The notes beneath the pieces are model-generated. The model was not told the DNA's origin and searched no databases. It worked only from the letters and a program-made list of their open reading frames with translations. Of a stretch of DNA of 64,000 nucleotides, positions 25,296 to 34,274 are shown piece by piece (position 1 is the first letter of the stretch; every line of letters begins with the position of its first letter). This DNA is from Sphingobium yanoikuyae (GTDB lineage: Bacteria > Pseudomonadota > Alphaproteobacteria > Sphingomonadales > Sphingomonadaceae). The translations under genes and the position numbers were made by a program. The DNA is taken from contig NZ_CP139979.1 in the NCBI RefSeq assembly GCF_034424525.1, positions 930,001 to 994,000 of the forward strand, written 5' to 3'.

Positions 25296-26291
25296 ATGAG
25301 CGCCGGGCGCAATACAGATTCGATGGAAGCCGATCGTCGCCGTGCCAATCGCGCGGCTTCAGAATGGGCTATCCTGCTTCAGGAAGATCCTGATGATCAG
25401 GCTTTGCGCGCTCAATTTGCCGCGTGGCTCGACGAAGCTTCCCTTAACAAGGACGCCTGGGCGGAGACGCAGCGCATAACCCATGTGATCCGCACCTCGC
25501 CACCGGTCCATGCGAGCCGGTGGCGTAAGAAGAATTTCTCCATCCTCCCGTTCGCTAGATCAACGAAGCGGCAGCGCGCGGGGATCGCAGCAATTGCTGC
25601 GGCCGCGTGCCTCGCGATCGTCGTGGCTCCCGGCATGTTCGTGAATCTGCGCGCCGATGCGACCTCCGGAACAGCGGAGCTACGATCGATCTCGCTTGCT
25701 GACGGCAGCACGATGATCCTGGCCCCTCAGAGCGCTGTCGCTTTCGATGTGAACAAAGGTGGCGAGCGAAAGGTTCAGCTCCTGAAGGGCAGAGCATGGT
25801 TTGAGGTGGCGCCGGATCGTGATCACCCGTTCCGGGTTGTCGCGGCGGACACGACCACCACGGTTCTTGGTACGGCCTTCGAAGTGACATCAGGCCATCG
25901 GCAAGTCTCTGTCGCGGTGCGCAATGGCACGGTTCGCGTTGCCTGTTCCGACCAGCCCGAACGGGCGGAGAAGCTTACCGTCGGCGATGCGCTCGACCTC
26001 ACATGTGAGGAGAGCAGTGCGCTGCGAAAAAAGGTCGATCCTCTTCGGATTGCGGCATGGACCGACCATCAGGTCATTGCCAGCGATAGACCCGTTCGCG
26101 AAGTGATCGAGGCGCTGAAGCCTTGGCACAGCGGGCTGATCCTCACCTATGGCGATGGCTTGGATACACGGCGCGTCACCGGTGCATATGACGTGCGCCA
26201 GGCTGACAAGGTGCTGCAGGCGCTGGCGCAATCTCATGATATTTCGGTGCGCAATTTGACGCCCTGGATCACGGTGATTTCAGCCGAATAA
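25296..26291 (+). CDS. FecR-type anti-sigma/signal transducer
   Basis: 331 residues. The N-terminal cytoplasmic DUF4880 part (ANRAASEWAILLQEDPDDQA) binds the sigma factor. A single membrane segment near residues 90-110 (AGIAAIAAAACLAIVVAPGM) is followed by the periplasmic FecR domain (ISLADGSTMILAPQSAVAFD, LKGRAWFEVAPDRDHPFRVV). A C-terminal STN-interacting region (PVREVIEALKPWHSGLILTY) would touch the receptor's signalling domain. It passes the occupied-receptor signal to the ECF sigma factor. It lies between the sigma and receptor genes in the standard order. Confidence 0.93.
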   Translation: MSAGRNTDSMEADRRRANRAASEWAILLQEDPDDQALRAQFAAWLDEASLNKDAWAETQRITHVIRTSPPVHASRWRKKNFSILPFARSTKRQRAGIAAIAAAACLAIVVAPGMFVNLRADATSGTAELRSISLADGSTMILAPQSAVAFDVNKGGERKVQLLKGRAWFEVAPDRDHPFRVVAADTTTTVLGTAFEVTSGHRQVSVAVRNGTVRVACSDQPERAEKLTVGDALDLTCEESSALRKKVDPLRIAAWTDHQVIASDRPVREVIEALKPWHSGLILTYGDGLDTRRVTGAYDVRQADKVLQALAQSHDISVRNLTPWITVISAE

Positions 26292-26336
26292 TCAAAGGCC
26301 TGCGAAATTTTTTCGCCGCCCATTGCACATTTTTTC

Positions 26337-26375
26337 GGAAAATCCCTCGCCTCGATTGTTCTTACTAGTAGGGGC
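26337..26375 (+). promoter_or_regulatory. candidate ECF-sigma promoter before the receptor gene
   Basis: GGAAAA (26337-26342), 8-base spacer, CTCGATTGTT (26351-26360), then TAGTAGGGG. It is identical at all fixed positions to the motif upstream of fecR. It starts about 97 bp before the chosen GTG start. Confidence 0.65.
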
Positions 26376-26433
26376 TTCATGCAACTGCTTCTCAATTGCA
26401 GATGGCCCGCCAAACGAGGAAGGGTGTATCATA

Positions 26434-29400
26434 GTGCTTTCGGGGGTTTCGAATTTCAGGAATAAAAAGGGCCGGGTTGTCGCCATTTCGCTGATGGCAT
26501 CCGCTGCGATAATGGGGCTTGCTGCGCCGCATGCGGTGATGGCCCAGACAAGCGGCGAAGCCACAGCCAGCGATTTCAATATCCCCGCTCGCACGCTCAG
26601 CGAAGCGCTGGCCGATTTCGGGCGGCAATCGGGCATGCAGGTCAACGTCGACGCTGACAGCATTCGCGACCTTTCCTCACCGGGCGTGTCGGGCCGCATG
26701 TCCAATGCCTCCGCCCTCAGCCGCCTTCTCACCGGTACAGGCCTGACCTGGCGGCTCGAGAATGGATTTGTCACCCTCACGCCCTCACCTCAGGTGGCGC
26801 AGGCCAGTCAGGACGCGCAAGGCACGGTCAATCTCGGCCCGCTTCGTGTTGAGGGGTCGCAGTCCGGCGCTTCCACCATCGCCGGAGAAACCGGCGCGGA
26901 GCGCGATGAACGCCGCAAGGACGCCATTTACGATCAGGACATTTCCACAACCTTCGCGAGCCGTGAGGAAGTCGAGCGCTATCGTGGCACCAACACAGCC
27001 GATGTGCTGAAGGGCATGGTCAATGTGTTCAGCGGCGACGCCCGTAACGGCGGCGCGATCGATCCTAGCATCCGCGGTGTCCAAGGGCCGGGGCGTGTGC
27101 CCGTCATCATCGACGGCACGGAGCAGGCGTTGACCGTCTGGAAGGGTTATAATGGCGCTGGCAATCGCAGCTACATCGATCCAAGCCTGATTTCCGGCGT
27201 CCAGGTGCTCAAGGGGCCGGTGTCTACACGCGGCGTCAACGGATCGACGGGCGGCGCGGTAGTCGTCAACACGCTTGATGCTGCCGACATTCTCGAACCC
27301 GGCAGGAATTTCGGGATCGAATTGAAGCTTGAAGGCGGAAATAATTCGACCAATCCACGCTGGCCGACGCTGCTGACAAGCCTGGACCATCGCGACATCC
27401 CGGGTTTTCCATCTGGTTACTTAGCCAGTGCTCCCTATGGCGACCCTTCGCTCCGGGTGACGTTGCGGACCGCAGACGACAATGAAGCCTTTTCCTTCGG
27501 CGATCGTGCGATCCGGATTGCGGCGGCGGGCCGTGTCGGGGATTTAGAGCTGTTCGGGGCCTATGCCTTCCGCGAACGCGGCAACTATTTTGCCGGCAAG
27601 CATGAGGCTGACTATTATCAGCAGGAAAATCTCACGCTTAATGCGGCCACTTATGTTCGTCTGCTGGGCCGTCATTACGAGCCCGGCAACGAGGTTCCGA
27701 ATACGTCAAGCGAGCTGGAATCCATCATGCTCAAGGCGAAGTGGAACATCGCCGATGACCATGCGCTGCAAATCGGCTTTCGCGATACGCGCTCGAGGTT
27801 CGGCGAGATCATGCCCTCGCGGATCATGACAACAGGCAATGGCTACACGTTCGGTAATATCCAGTGGCCCGAGAGCAAGGTTCACGCTCAGGCATGGAAC
27901 GCGGAGTATAGGTGGCAACCGGAAAGCCGCTTTATCGACTTCAAGGCGACGGCGTGGCTGACGGATACTGTGAGTAATACCTACAGTGCAGGCGGCTTTC
28001 CCAATGTTGCCTCGCCCGCTGACCCGATCATCATGAACAGCGCGCTCGCCAATTCGCATAATGATCGTTTCGGTTTCAGCGCAAGCAACCAATTCAACCT
28101 ATCATCCAACCTCAGCATCCTTCTGGACGCAAACTGGCAGCATGAGAAATTACGCTCGGACGATGATTACCTGCTTTACAGGCAGGCGGTAGGGCGGGCC
28201 TATCCACGCGAAGGGCGGCGTGAGGATTATCGCATCAATCTGAGCGGGGAGTGGAAGCCGGTCAGTTTCCTCAAGCTCAATGCCGGCCTCGCCTATACGG
28301 GCTATTGGGCGCAGGACGATTTCCTGCCCAAGCTGATAGAAGCGAGCGGCGGCTCCGTCCCTGTCTATACCTCCAGAATGAACCAAACCCAATACGGGAC
28401 TACAGAATCCACCGTCGAAGCTTATGAAGCATTTCAAAGAGAATATTGGAGCAGCCGAGGCCGTACAGGGGCGCTGTTGGAATCGACGGTAGCGCAAACG
28501 GTTGCAGTCTTTCGGGCCAACCCCCGGACCTTCACTTGGACTCATGCAGGCGCGGACTGGGTGCCTAACGCCGATGGAAAATACCGCCGTGCAGACAATA
28601 TCTGCATCAATGGGTTTCTCGACAGCATCCCGAATTATATCGAGGGGACCTGCATTGCTCGCGGCAGAAACATACTCATAAATGTCACCGAAGCCGAGCG
28701 CAAATCGGGTCATGGGTGGGTGCCCAGCGCATCGGCGACACTCTATCTGAGCGACAACAGCCGCGCCTATGTCCGCTATGCCGAAGCTCTGCGGTGGCCG
28801 AGCATGTTTGAAAGCACGATCGGTTTCTCCGCTTCGATCGATCCACTGCGGGAACTAAAACCCGAACGCATGAAATCATGGGAAGCCGCGTTCATCCAGG
28901 ATTTGCGCCCGCTGTTCGGTTTGCGAGGCGAGGGCCAGCATGCCGACATCAAACTGACCTGGTATCACAACACCACGCATGACGTGATCGAACGCAGCAG
29001 CGGCCTGTTTTTCAGCAATATCGACAGGCAGACGATCGCCGGGTTCGAGTTGCAGGCGCGCTTCGACAATGGCCGTTTCTTCACTGATATCAATGCCGGT
29101 CACATGACCAAGAATCAGGTCTGCGATGAAAGCACGGCCGCAACGATAGACACCGCCAGAGGCTATCGGGTGCCGGATTGCGTTAAATATGGCTTTGTCA
29201 GCAGCTTCCTCCTGACGCAGGCCACGCCGGAAACGAGCGTGAATTGGAATATTGGCGGCCGCTTCTTTGATCGTCGCCTTGAGGTGGGAGGCCGGCTGAT
29301 CTGGTACAGCGCCTACGACAATCCGGACCCGATCGGGGAATGGACCACCGGCACAACCTGCGTCGCAGAATGTTCGCTCAACATCCCCTACACCTGGGGC

Positions 29401-29568
29401 GAGATCATCACGTTCGACGCTTATGCACGCTTCCGGATCAATGAGCGGTTCAGCGCCGAACTGGCGGGCACGAACCTCAACGACCGCTATTATATGGACC
29501 CTCTCTCACGCTCGATGATGCCTGCTCCGGGACGGACGGTGCGCCTGAGCCTGACGGGGAGGTTCTGA
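26434..29568 (+). CDS. TonB-dependent outer-membrane receptor with STN signalling domain (heme or hemophore type)
   Basis: 1044 residues from GTG 26434, chosen for GAGGAAGGG upstream; an in-frame ATG at 26323 is less likely. Signal peptide ends near AVMAQ. The STN domain (FNIPARTLSEALADFGRQSG ... GLTWRLENGFVTL) contacts FecR. The plug follows (TTFASREEVERYRGTNTADV, VLKGPVSTRGVNGSTGG). The 22-strand barrel carries YAEALRWPSMFE and LRELKPE, similar to the FRAP and NPNL motifs of heme receptors, and ends in an aromatic residue (LSLTGRF). The neighbouring hemophilin-like gene and heme oxygenase make heme-hemophore the likely ligand. Confidence 0.85.
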   Translation: MLSGVSNFRNKKGRVVAISLMASAAIMGLAAPHAVMAQTSGEATASDFNIPARTLSEALADFGRQSGMQVNVDADSIRDLSSPGVSGRMSNASALSRLLTGTGLTWRLENGFVTLTPSPQVAQASQDAQGTVNLGPLRVEGSQSGASTIAGETGAERDERRKDAIYDQDISTTFASREEVERYRGTNTADVLKGMVNVFSGDARNGGAIDPSIRGVQGPGRVPVIIDGTEQALTVWKGYNGAGNRSYIDPSLISGVQVLKGPVSTRGVNGSTGGAVVVNTLDAADILEPGRNFGIELKLEGGNNSTNPRWPTLLTSLDHRDIPGFPSGYLASAPYGDPSLRVTLRTADDNEAFSFGDRAIRIAAAGRVGDLELFGAYAFRERGNYFAGKHEADYYQQENLTLNAATYVRLLGRHYEPGNEVPNTSSELESIMLKAKWNIADDHALQIGFRDTRSRFGEIMPSRIMTTGNGYTFGNIQWPESKVHAQAWNAEYRWQPESRFIDFKATAWLTDTVSNTYSAGGFPNVASPADPIIMNSALANSHNDRFGFSASNQFNLSSNLSILLDANWQHEKLRSDDDYLLYRQAVGRAYPREGRREDYRINLSGEWKPVSFLKLNAGLAYTGYWAQDDFLPKLIEASGGSVPVYTSRMNQTQYGTTESTVEAYEAFQREYWSSRGRTGALLESTVAQTVAVFRANPRTFTWTHAGADWVPNADGKYRRADNICINGFLDSIPNYIEGTCIARGRNILINVTEAERKSGHGWVPSASATLYLSDNSRAYVRYAEALRWPSMFESTIGFSASIDPLRELKPERMKSWEAAFIQDLRPLFGLRGEGQHADIKLTWYHNTTHDVIERSSGLFFSNIDRQTIAGFELQARFDNGRFFTDINAGHMTKNQVCDESTAATIDTARGYRVPDCVKYGFVSSFLLTQATPETSVNWNIGGRFFDRRLEVGGRLIWYSAYDNPDPIGEWTTGTTCVAECSLNIPYTWGEIITFDAYARFRINERFSAELAGTNLNDRYYMDPLSRSMMPAPGRTVRLSLTGRF

Positions 29569-29641
29569 CAAGGGATTCAGGGCCGCCACCGCATCCACCA
29601 ATTTGAGCAAAGCGGGATGACAGCGGCGACCCTGGATGAAG

Positions 29642-29660
29642 GCACCTGATCGTCAGGTGC
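29642..29660 (+). promoter_or_regulatory. hairpin in the leader of the hemophore gene
   Basis: GCACCTGA TCG TCAGGTGC is a perfect 8-bp stem with a 3-base loop. It ends 9 bp before the AGGAGAAG ribosome binding site of the 29682 gene. It could separate receptor and hemophore expression or protect the hemophore message. Confidence 0.5.
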
Positions 29661-29681
29661 TTCGATCGCAGGAGAAGTATA

Positions 29682-30494
29682 ATGAAGTTCGTACATCTCA
29701 AAGCAGTAGTTGGGGCGATGGCGCTCTCCGCCTCTCTGGCGGGGGTCGCGCAAGCGCAGGTCGTCAACGGTTCCGGAACAAGCGACCCAGCCAACGTCGA
29801 ACTCGGCGACAGCACCGTAAATGGCGGACCGCACGTGTCTGGCCGGGTCGGAATCTGGGTGCCAAATCTCGGCACCTCTACACCTCAACGGTTTGTCGAC
29901 TTCCAGGGCCTTCAGGGGTTCGTTCCCCCTTCGGCTTATACCGTGACCACCGTCAACAACCCCACCGGAACGATTACCGATCATTCGAGATACGGCCGCT
30001 TCGACTTCGCACGAGCGAACCATGCCAACCTCTATTTCGGTGAATGGTCGCAGACCGGTGTTGCGACCGCCGGCGATCACACCGTCTATTATGCCGGTGC
30101 CGACAAGACCGACGTGACCACGCCGATCGCTGCTGCGACGGCCACCTATAGCGTGGTGGGTATCAACAACTATGCCGCCAACCCGGCTGTCCTCAATACC
30201 ACGGGCACCGGGGGAGCCACGTTTACCGCTACGTTCAACGGCAGCAATGGCGGCAGCCTCAGCGGAACGCTGGTTGGTCACCAGACGGTCGTCCTGACGA
30301 ACGTGGGGATCAGCGGTGCCGATTTCGGCACTGCATTCGGTGGTTCGGCCTCGATCACACCGAACGGAAGCACGTTGCGTTCCGCCGCCGTCAGCGGCGA
30401 ATTCTTCGGCTCCAATGCGGCCGCTCTCGCTGGGATCGCGACCGTCAGTGGCGAGCGCAACCTCGACACCGCGTTCGCAGGACACAAGTTCTAA
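29682..30494 (+). CDS. hemophilin-like secreted hemophore (Slam substrate)
   Basis: 270 residues; AGGAGAAG precedes ATG 29682. Signal peptide of about 25 residues (ends GVAQAQ), no lipobox cysteine and no cysteine at all, so the product should be soluble. The N-terminal half (HVSGRVGIWVPNLGTSTPQR, FANLY-like segments) would be the ligand domain. The C-terminal half is a TbpB-type small barrel: YSVVGINNYA, FTATFNGSNGGSLSGTLVGH, AAVSGEFFGSNAAALAGIAT, ending AFAGHKF. This is the layout of HphA/hemophilin-family proteins exported by Slam. The Slam gene follows directly. It would capture heme outside the cell and hand it to the receptor upstream. Confidence 0.75.
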   Translation: MKFVHLKAVVGAMALSASLAGVAQAQVVNGSGTSDPANVELGDSTVNGGPHVSGRVGIWVPNLGTSTPQRFVDFQGLQGFVPPSAYTVTTVNNPTGTITDHSRYGRFDFARANHANLYFGEWSQTGVATAGDHTVYYAGADKTDVTTPIAAATATYSVVGINNYAANPAVLNTTGTGGATFTATFNGSNGGSLSGTLVGHQTVVLTNVGISGADFGTAFGGSASITPNGSTLRSAAVSGEFFGSNAAALAGIATVSGERNLDTAFAGHKF

Positions 30495-30514
30495 ATCTGT
30501 CCGAGCAACATTGG

Positions 30515-30552
30515 CCGGAACCCGCCCACGCGGCGGGTTCCGGTTTCTCCTT
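30515..30552 (+). terminator. terminator or attenuator between hemophore and Slam genes
   Basis: CCGGAACCCGCC (30515-30526) pairs perfectly with GGCGGGTTCCGG (30532-30543) around five bases, followed by TTTCTCCTT. It would cut much of the transcript after the hemophore gene and so give more hemophore than exporter. Confidence 0.75.
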
Positions 30553-30575
30553 CCTGCGCTGGATGTCTGCCAAGC

Positions 30576-32084
30576 ATGATTTTTGGGTCACTCCTGCCCC
30601 GACCAAACGCCCCCCTCGGTTTGCTCCTGCTCATCATGGCAGGTACGCCAGCTACTGCGCTCGCGCAAATTGACAGCGGGCAGGACACGCGGCTGCGCCT
30701 CGATCAACAGCTCGATCGACAGCGAGCGGCACAAGAGGAGCGTTCGCTCAACGAGGTGGACGAAGGGCTCGATGCCCCTTCCTCGCTCGTCATCGACGGA
30801 AAGACCTACGCTGTCGGCAACAATGTCGATGAGATGGGCCAAGCGCTGCACATCGCAGTTTCTCGACGGCAATGGGGAGACGCTCGCCGTTTCCTCAAAG
30901 CTTACGAAAATTTTCCTGATCGTGATCCGATGCTCATGCTCTTTGCAAACGGGGCAGTCGCGCGCCAGGACGGAAAGCTAGACGAGGCTGAAGGCTTCTA
31001 TCGTGAAATGTTGGTGCTGGACCCGGGCTTTGCATCGGGCCAGCTCGAACTGGCGCGCGTTCTGTTCGAGAATCGCAAGGACCGCGAAGCACGCCAGACT
31101 TTTGAAAGCGCGCGTGCGCTGCTCGTGGTCGACGGCGACAAGGCATCAGGCGTGATCGTAACGATCGATGCCTTCTTAAATGCTCTGCGCCACCGGCGAG
31201 GCTGGCAAGGCAATCTGGCGATAGGCCCGATCTACAGCACCAACATCAACCAATCATCGGAAAGCTACACATGTCTGCTGGCGACCGATGATGGGACGTG
31301 TGTGGTCGATCGGAAAGTGCCCGACGCGATAAAGGGTACAGGCATCAACGTTGAAGGGGCGCTCAGCCGATATCTTCCACTGTCCGGTCATCATGGCCTA
31401 CGCGGCCGCGCTATTCTGTTCGGGGAAATCTACCCTGACCATCATGATTTTTCTCAAGGCGTGTTTATAACTCGGTTGGGATATCAATATCAGACTGGCC
31501 GCAACACTCTCGGCCTGTCGCCCTCATTCGACCTCGGCACGCTCGGATCATCTGTTCTGTATGAAGCCTGGGGCGCCAATGCGGAGTGGCAGCATACGGC
31601 CTCACGCAACGTCCTATTGCGCCTTGAAGCGAATTACCGGGATTTTCGCTATCGCCTTCCAGGTTCCAGTTCCCAAACAGGGCCGATGGTGGACGTCAAT
31701 CTGACGGTCTGGTACGCCCCGTCGCAGGATTGGACCTTGTTTGGAGGTCCTGACTTTACCGACAAAGACACACCCAGCCCAACAGACTCCTATCGCCAGT
31801 TCGGTGCGCGTTTCGGCATAAACAAGACTTTTGGAAGCGACGCGAGCATCCTTTTGCTCGGCTCCTATCGCCATCGCGAGCATCGCGGCTTTAGCGCTTT
31901 GTTCGACGCCAAACGCCGCGAAGACCAGTTCAACGCGACGGCCATCGCACGTTTCCCAGCGCTGAGATTCGCGGGGCTGACACCCGAGATCGTGGTCCAG
32001 CACAATCAGGTCAAAAGCAACATCGACTGGCTCTTTTCCTACAAGCGCACCACCGCGAGCGTGAGGCTCGGCTATGCCTTCTAG
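30576..32084 (+). CDS. Slam (surface lipoprotein assembly modulator) family outer-membrane exporter
   Basis: 502 residues with a signal peptide (LGLLLLIMAGTPATALAQ). Periplasmic N-terminal region with TPR-like helices (ANGAVARQDGKLDEAEGFYR, ASGQLELARVLFENRKDREA). From about residue 210 a 14-strand DUF560-type barrel (WQGNLAIGPIYSTNINQSSE, VFITRLGYQYQTGRNTLGLS), ending in aromatic LGYAF. Slam proteins move TbpB-like lipoproteins or hemophilins across the outer membrane. The adjacent hemophilin-like gene supplies the substrate, a typical Slam pairing. The RBS is weak, consistent with low expression. Confidence 0.85.
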   Translation: MIFGSLLPRPNAPLGLLLLIMAGTPATALAQIDSGQDTRLRLDQQLDRQRAAQEERSLNEVDEGLDAPSSLVIDGKTYAVGNNVDEMGQALHIAVSRRQWGDARRFLKAYENFPDRDPMLMLFANGAVARQDGKLDEAEGFYREMLVLDPGFASGQLELARVLFENRKDREARQTFESARALLVVDGDKASGVIVTIDAFLNALRHRRGWQGNLAIGPIYSTNINQSSESYTCLLATDDGTCVVDRKVPDAIKGTGINVEGALSRYLPLSGHHGLRGRAILFGEIYPDHHDFSQGVFITRLGYQYQTGRNTLGLSPSFDLGTLGSSVLYEAWGANAEWQHTASRNVLLRLEANYRDFRYRLPGSSSQTGPMVDVNLTVWYAPSQDWTLFGGPDFTDKDTPSPTDSYRQFGARFGINKTFGSDASILLLGSYRHREHRGFSALFDAKRREDQFNATAIARFPALRFAGLTPEIVVQHNQVKSNIDWLFSYKRTTASVRLGYAF

Positions 32085-32396
32085 TCATTCCAGGGCAATT
32101 TGCCCCAATCGCGCAGAAGGCCGATGCTCCGGTCCTTGCCGTGCCGAAACACTCGCATCTTCGCTTCTGTCGCCGCCAGTCCCCCCACGCGGCGAAGCGG
32201 GTGGAGGGGGCGATGATCGATCCACGACCATTTCCCCTGAAACTCACATAGCCATCCGCGATCCGCGGCAGTTTTCGTCCTCCAGGCAGAGTTTCACTCC
32301 CTCACTGGGGGACGATCCAAAGGGGGTGGCGGCCCAGAGACCACCGTCACCCCCGCATGGCTTTCATGCGACAACAACACAGAAAAGGGATTGCCT
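32085..32396. other. non-coding interval between Slam and heme oxygenase genes
   Basis: 312 bases. On the minus strand 32081-32158 encodes a 25-residue stretch ending LRDWGKLPWND-stop that looks like a protein tail but has no open upstream frame; I treat it as a remnant or chance. GGGCAATTTGCCC near 32092-32104 is a small dyad. A separate promoter for the hemO unit may lie here. Confidence 0.4.
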
Positions 32397-32999
32397 ATGA
32401 CCGTGACCACATCCGAGCGGCCCATTGAGGAGCTAAGTCGCGCGAAGCGGCTGAAGGCACTGACCAGCGCCACACATGAAGGCGTGGATCGATCGATCAT
32501 GTCGGCAGCCTCCTTTGCCGATCTGGAAAAATATGGCCGTTTCCTCGCGGTGCAGTATCTCTTCCACCGCGACGTCGCGGCGCTGTACGAGGATGCCCGG
32601 TTGCAGGCCCTGTTTCCCGATTTGTCCGTACGACGGAGACTCGCCCTCGTGGCTGCTGACCTCGCCGATCTGGGCTTCGATGCTCCGGAGGGAAGCGATC
32701 CTGTCTTCACTGCCGACGCGATAGACCTGCCCATGGCGCTGGGATGGCTATATGTCGCAGAAGGATCGAACATGGGCGCAGCGCTGCTCCGAAAGGAAGC
32801 CGCAAAACTCGGCCTGTCCGATACGCATGGCGCGCGCCATCTCGCGCCCGCTGCTGAAGGGCCGGCACCACACTGGCGCACTTTCACCGCGTCGCTCGAT
32901 GCGCTCGAATTGACTCCCCAAGAGGAAGAACGGGCGGGGCAGGGCGCGCTCGCGGCCTTCGCCCGCGTCCAGTCGCTGGTCGATGCGCGCAGCGCCTGA
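32397..32999 (+). CDS. hemO: bacterial heme oxygenase (HemO/BphO type)
   Basis: 200 residues; AAGGGA precedes ATG 32397. The proximal heme ligand is His27 in LKALTSATHEGVDRSIM. The distal helix with its glycine-rich turn is GWLYVAEGSNMGAALLRKEA near residues 117-136. Length is normal for HemO. It opens the heme ring to biliverdin, CO and Fe2+ in the cytoplasm, which completes the use of heme imported by this locus. The last codons overlap the start of the next gene by 17 bp. Confidence 0.92.
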   Translation: MTVTTSERPIEELSRAKRLKALTSATHEGVDRSIMSAASFADLEKYGRFLAVQYLFHRDVAALYEDARLQALFPDLSVRRRLALVAADLADLGFDAPEGSDPVFTADAIDLPMALGWLYVAEGSNMGAALLRKEAAKLGLSDTHGARHLAPAAEGPAPHWRTFTASLDALELTPQEEERAGQGALAAFARVQSLVDARSA

Positions 33000-33399
33000 C
33001 ATTTTGAAGAAGCGGGGACCGGGGAGCCGGTTCATACGTACGGGCTGGCTGTTTTTGGGCCTGCTGTGCGTTGGGCTGGGCCTCATCGGCGCCTTCGTGC
33101 CGCTGTTGCCGACGACGATCTTCATGATCCTCGCCGCAGGCTGTTTCGCACGGTCGTCACCGCGGCTCGAAACCTGGCTTCTGGATCATCCCCGCTTCGG
33201 CCCGACACTACTCGCGTGGAGGGCCGAAAGGGCAATCCCGCGCGCCGGCAAGCGTGCGGCCTGCATCGGTATCGCTATCGGCTATGCGCTGTTCTGGATC
33301 GGCGCGAAGCCGGCGCTTGGCCTTGGGGTGACCGTCGCAGCCGTGATGGCGGCCTGTGTAGCATGGATCGTTACCCGTCCCGCGCCCGAAAGCCGATAA
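32983..33399 (+). CDS. YbaN/DUF454-family inner-membrane protein
   Basis: 138 residues. Membrane segments at about residues 19-43 (GWLFLGLLCVGLGLIGAFVP) and, as two hairpin-forming helices, 92-129 (AACIGIAIGYALFWIGAKPA, VAAVMAACVAWIV). The signature LLPTTIFMILAAGCFARSSP followed by WLLDHPRFGP is the DUF454 motif. Genes of this family often lie beside heme oxygenase or iron uptake genes, but their function is not known. The start overlaps hemO and the stop overlaps tonB (TAATG), so the three are coupled. Confidence 0.88.
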   Translation: MRAAPDILKKRGPGSRFIRTGWLFLGLLCVGLGLIGAFVPLLPTTIFMILAAGCFARSSPRLETWLLDHPRFGPTLLAWRAERAIPRAGKRAACIGIAIGYALFWIGAKPALGLGVTVAAVMAACVAWIVTRPAPESR

Positions 33400-34265
33400 T
33401 GACACAGGCCACACAACTTAAACTGGACCATAATTCCGACGCTCAGGATGGAACCTATCTGAGCGACCAAATGGTGATGAGGTCCTTCGACTACCGTAAG
33501 ACAGAGGATAACCCTCCGAGGTCCTTTTCGCCCGTAGCCGCTACATGGACGCCAGGCACGCGCTATTGCGATCAGCCGATGAGTTGGCAGTCGCGGATGT
33601 TCGGCGCAGGCGGCACGGCGCTGATCTTCGCCTTGATACTGGGAGCTGCGTTATTTACCTGGAGAACGGTCGCGCATGTCGCCGCGACAAGCACGGAGCG
33701 GCTCGTGGTGGTGAATCTTGCGCCACTCGCCGCACCCCCTGAACCCGTGCAAGAGGTCGCTCCCGGCCCTCAGCAGGTCGAACGACAGGAGCAGCGTCGC
33801 CCCGAGCCGAAGCCCGACATACTGGTTCCGGCGCCGCTGATTCAGCTTCCCTTTCCGTCGGTGATGACAAGTGACAAACGGGAGCCGGTCAAGGAAGTGG
33901 CCGATCCCGGTCCTCCTGTTCCTGAAACGACCGCGCCCAAGAGCATCGCCGCACCAGCTGCAAGCCGCCTATCCAACGATGCGCAGCCCAATTGGGAAGG
34001 GCAGATTCTCGCTCATCTTGAGCGCTTCCGCCGCTATCCTCCTCGAGCGCGCGCGGCGCGTCAGCAGGGAACTGCTTTCCTCCGCTTCACGATGAACCGC
34101 GAAGGACAGGTGCTGACCGGCTCGATCTTCAAGAAATCCGGTTCATTCGATCTCGACCGAGCCGCGCTTGATACGCTCCAGCGCGCCCAGCCTCTTCCCG
34201 CGATTCCGGCAGGAAGGCCCGATATTGTTGAGCTTACAATTCCCGTGGAATTCTATCTACGGTGA
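33399..34265 (+). CDS. tonB: TonB-type energy transducer of the heme locus
   Basis: 288 residues from ATG 33399 (TAATG overlap with the YbaN gene). The N-terminal cytoplasmic tail is unusually long (about 70 residues) for TonB. A membrane anchor follows (residues ~73-92, GTALIFALILGAALFTW), then a proline-rich periplasmic spacer (PPEPVQEVAPGPQQVERQEQ). The C-terminal domain has FRRYPPRARAARQQGTAFLR and GSIFKKSGSFDLDRAALDTL. It would energise the receptor of this island using ExbB/ExbD encoded elsewhere. The last gene of the island, 10 bp before the right boundary repeat. Confidence 0.9.
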   Translation: MTQATQLKLDHNSDAQDGTYLSDQMVMRSFDYRKTEDNPPRSFSPVAATWTPGTRYCDQPMSWQSRMFGAGGTALIFALILGAALFTWRTVAHVAATSTERLVVVNLAPLAAPPEPVQEVAPGPQQVERQEQRRPEPKPDILVPAPLIQLPFPSVMTSDKREPVKEVADPGPPVPETTAPKSIAAPAASRLSNDAQPNWEGQILAHLERFRRYPPRARAARQQGTAFLRFTMNREGQVLTGSIFKKSGSFDLDRAALDTLQRAQPLPAIPAGRPDIVELTIPVEFYLR

Positions 34266-34274
34266 TGGAAGGTC

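Noticed and set aside
32081..32158. 25-codon minus-strand frame ending LRDWGKLPWND
   Set aside because: It looks protein-like but is too short, partly overlaps the Slam stop and has no open upstream extension; reported only as part of the interval.
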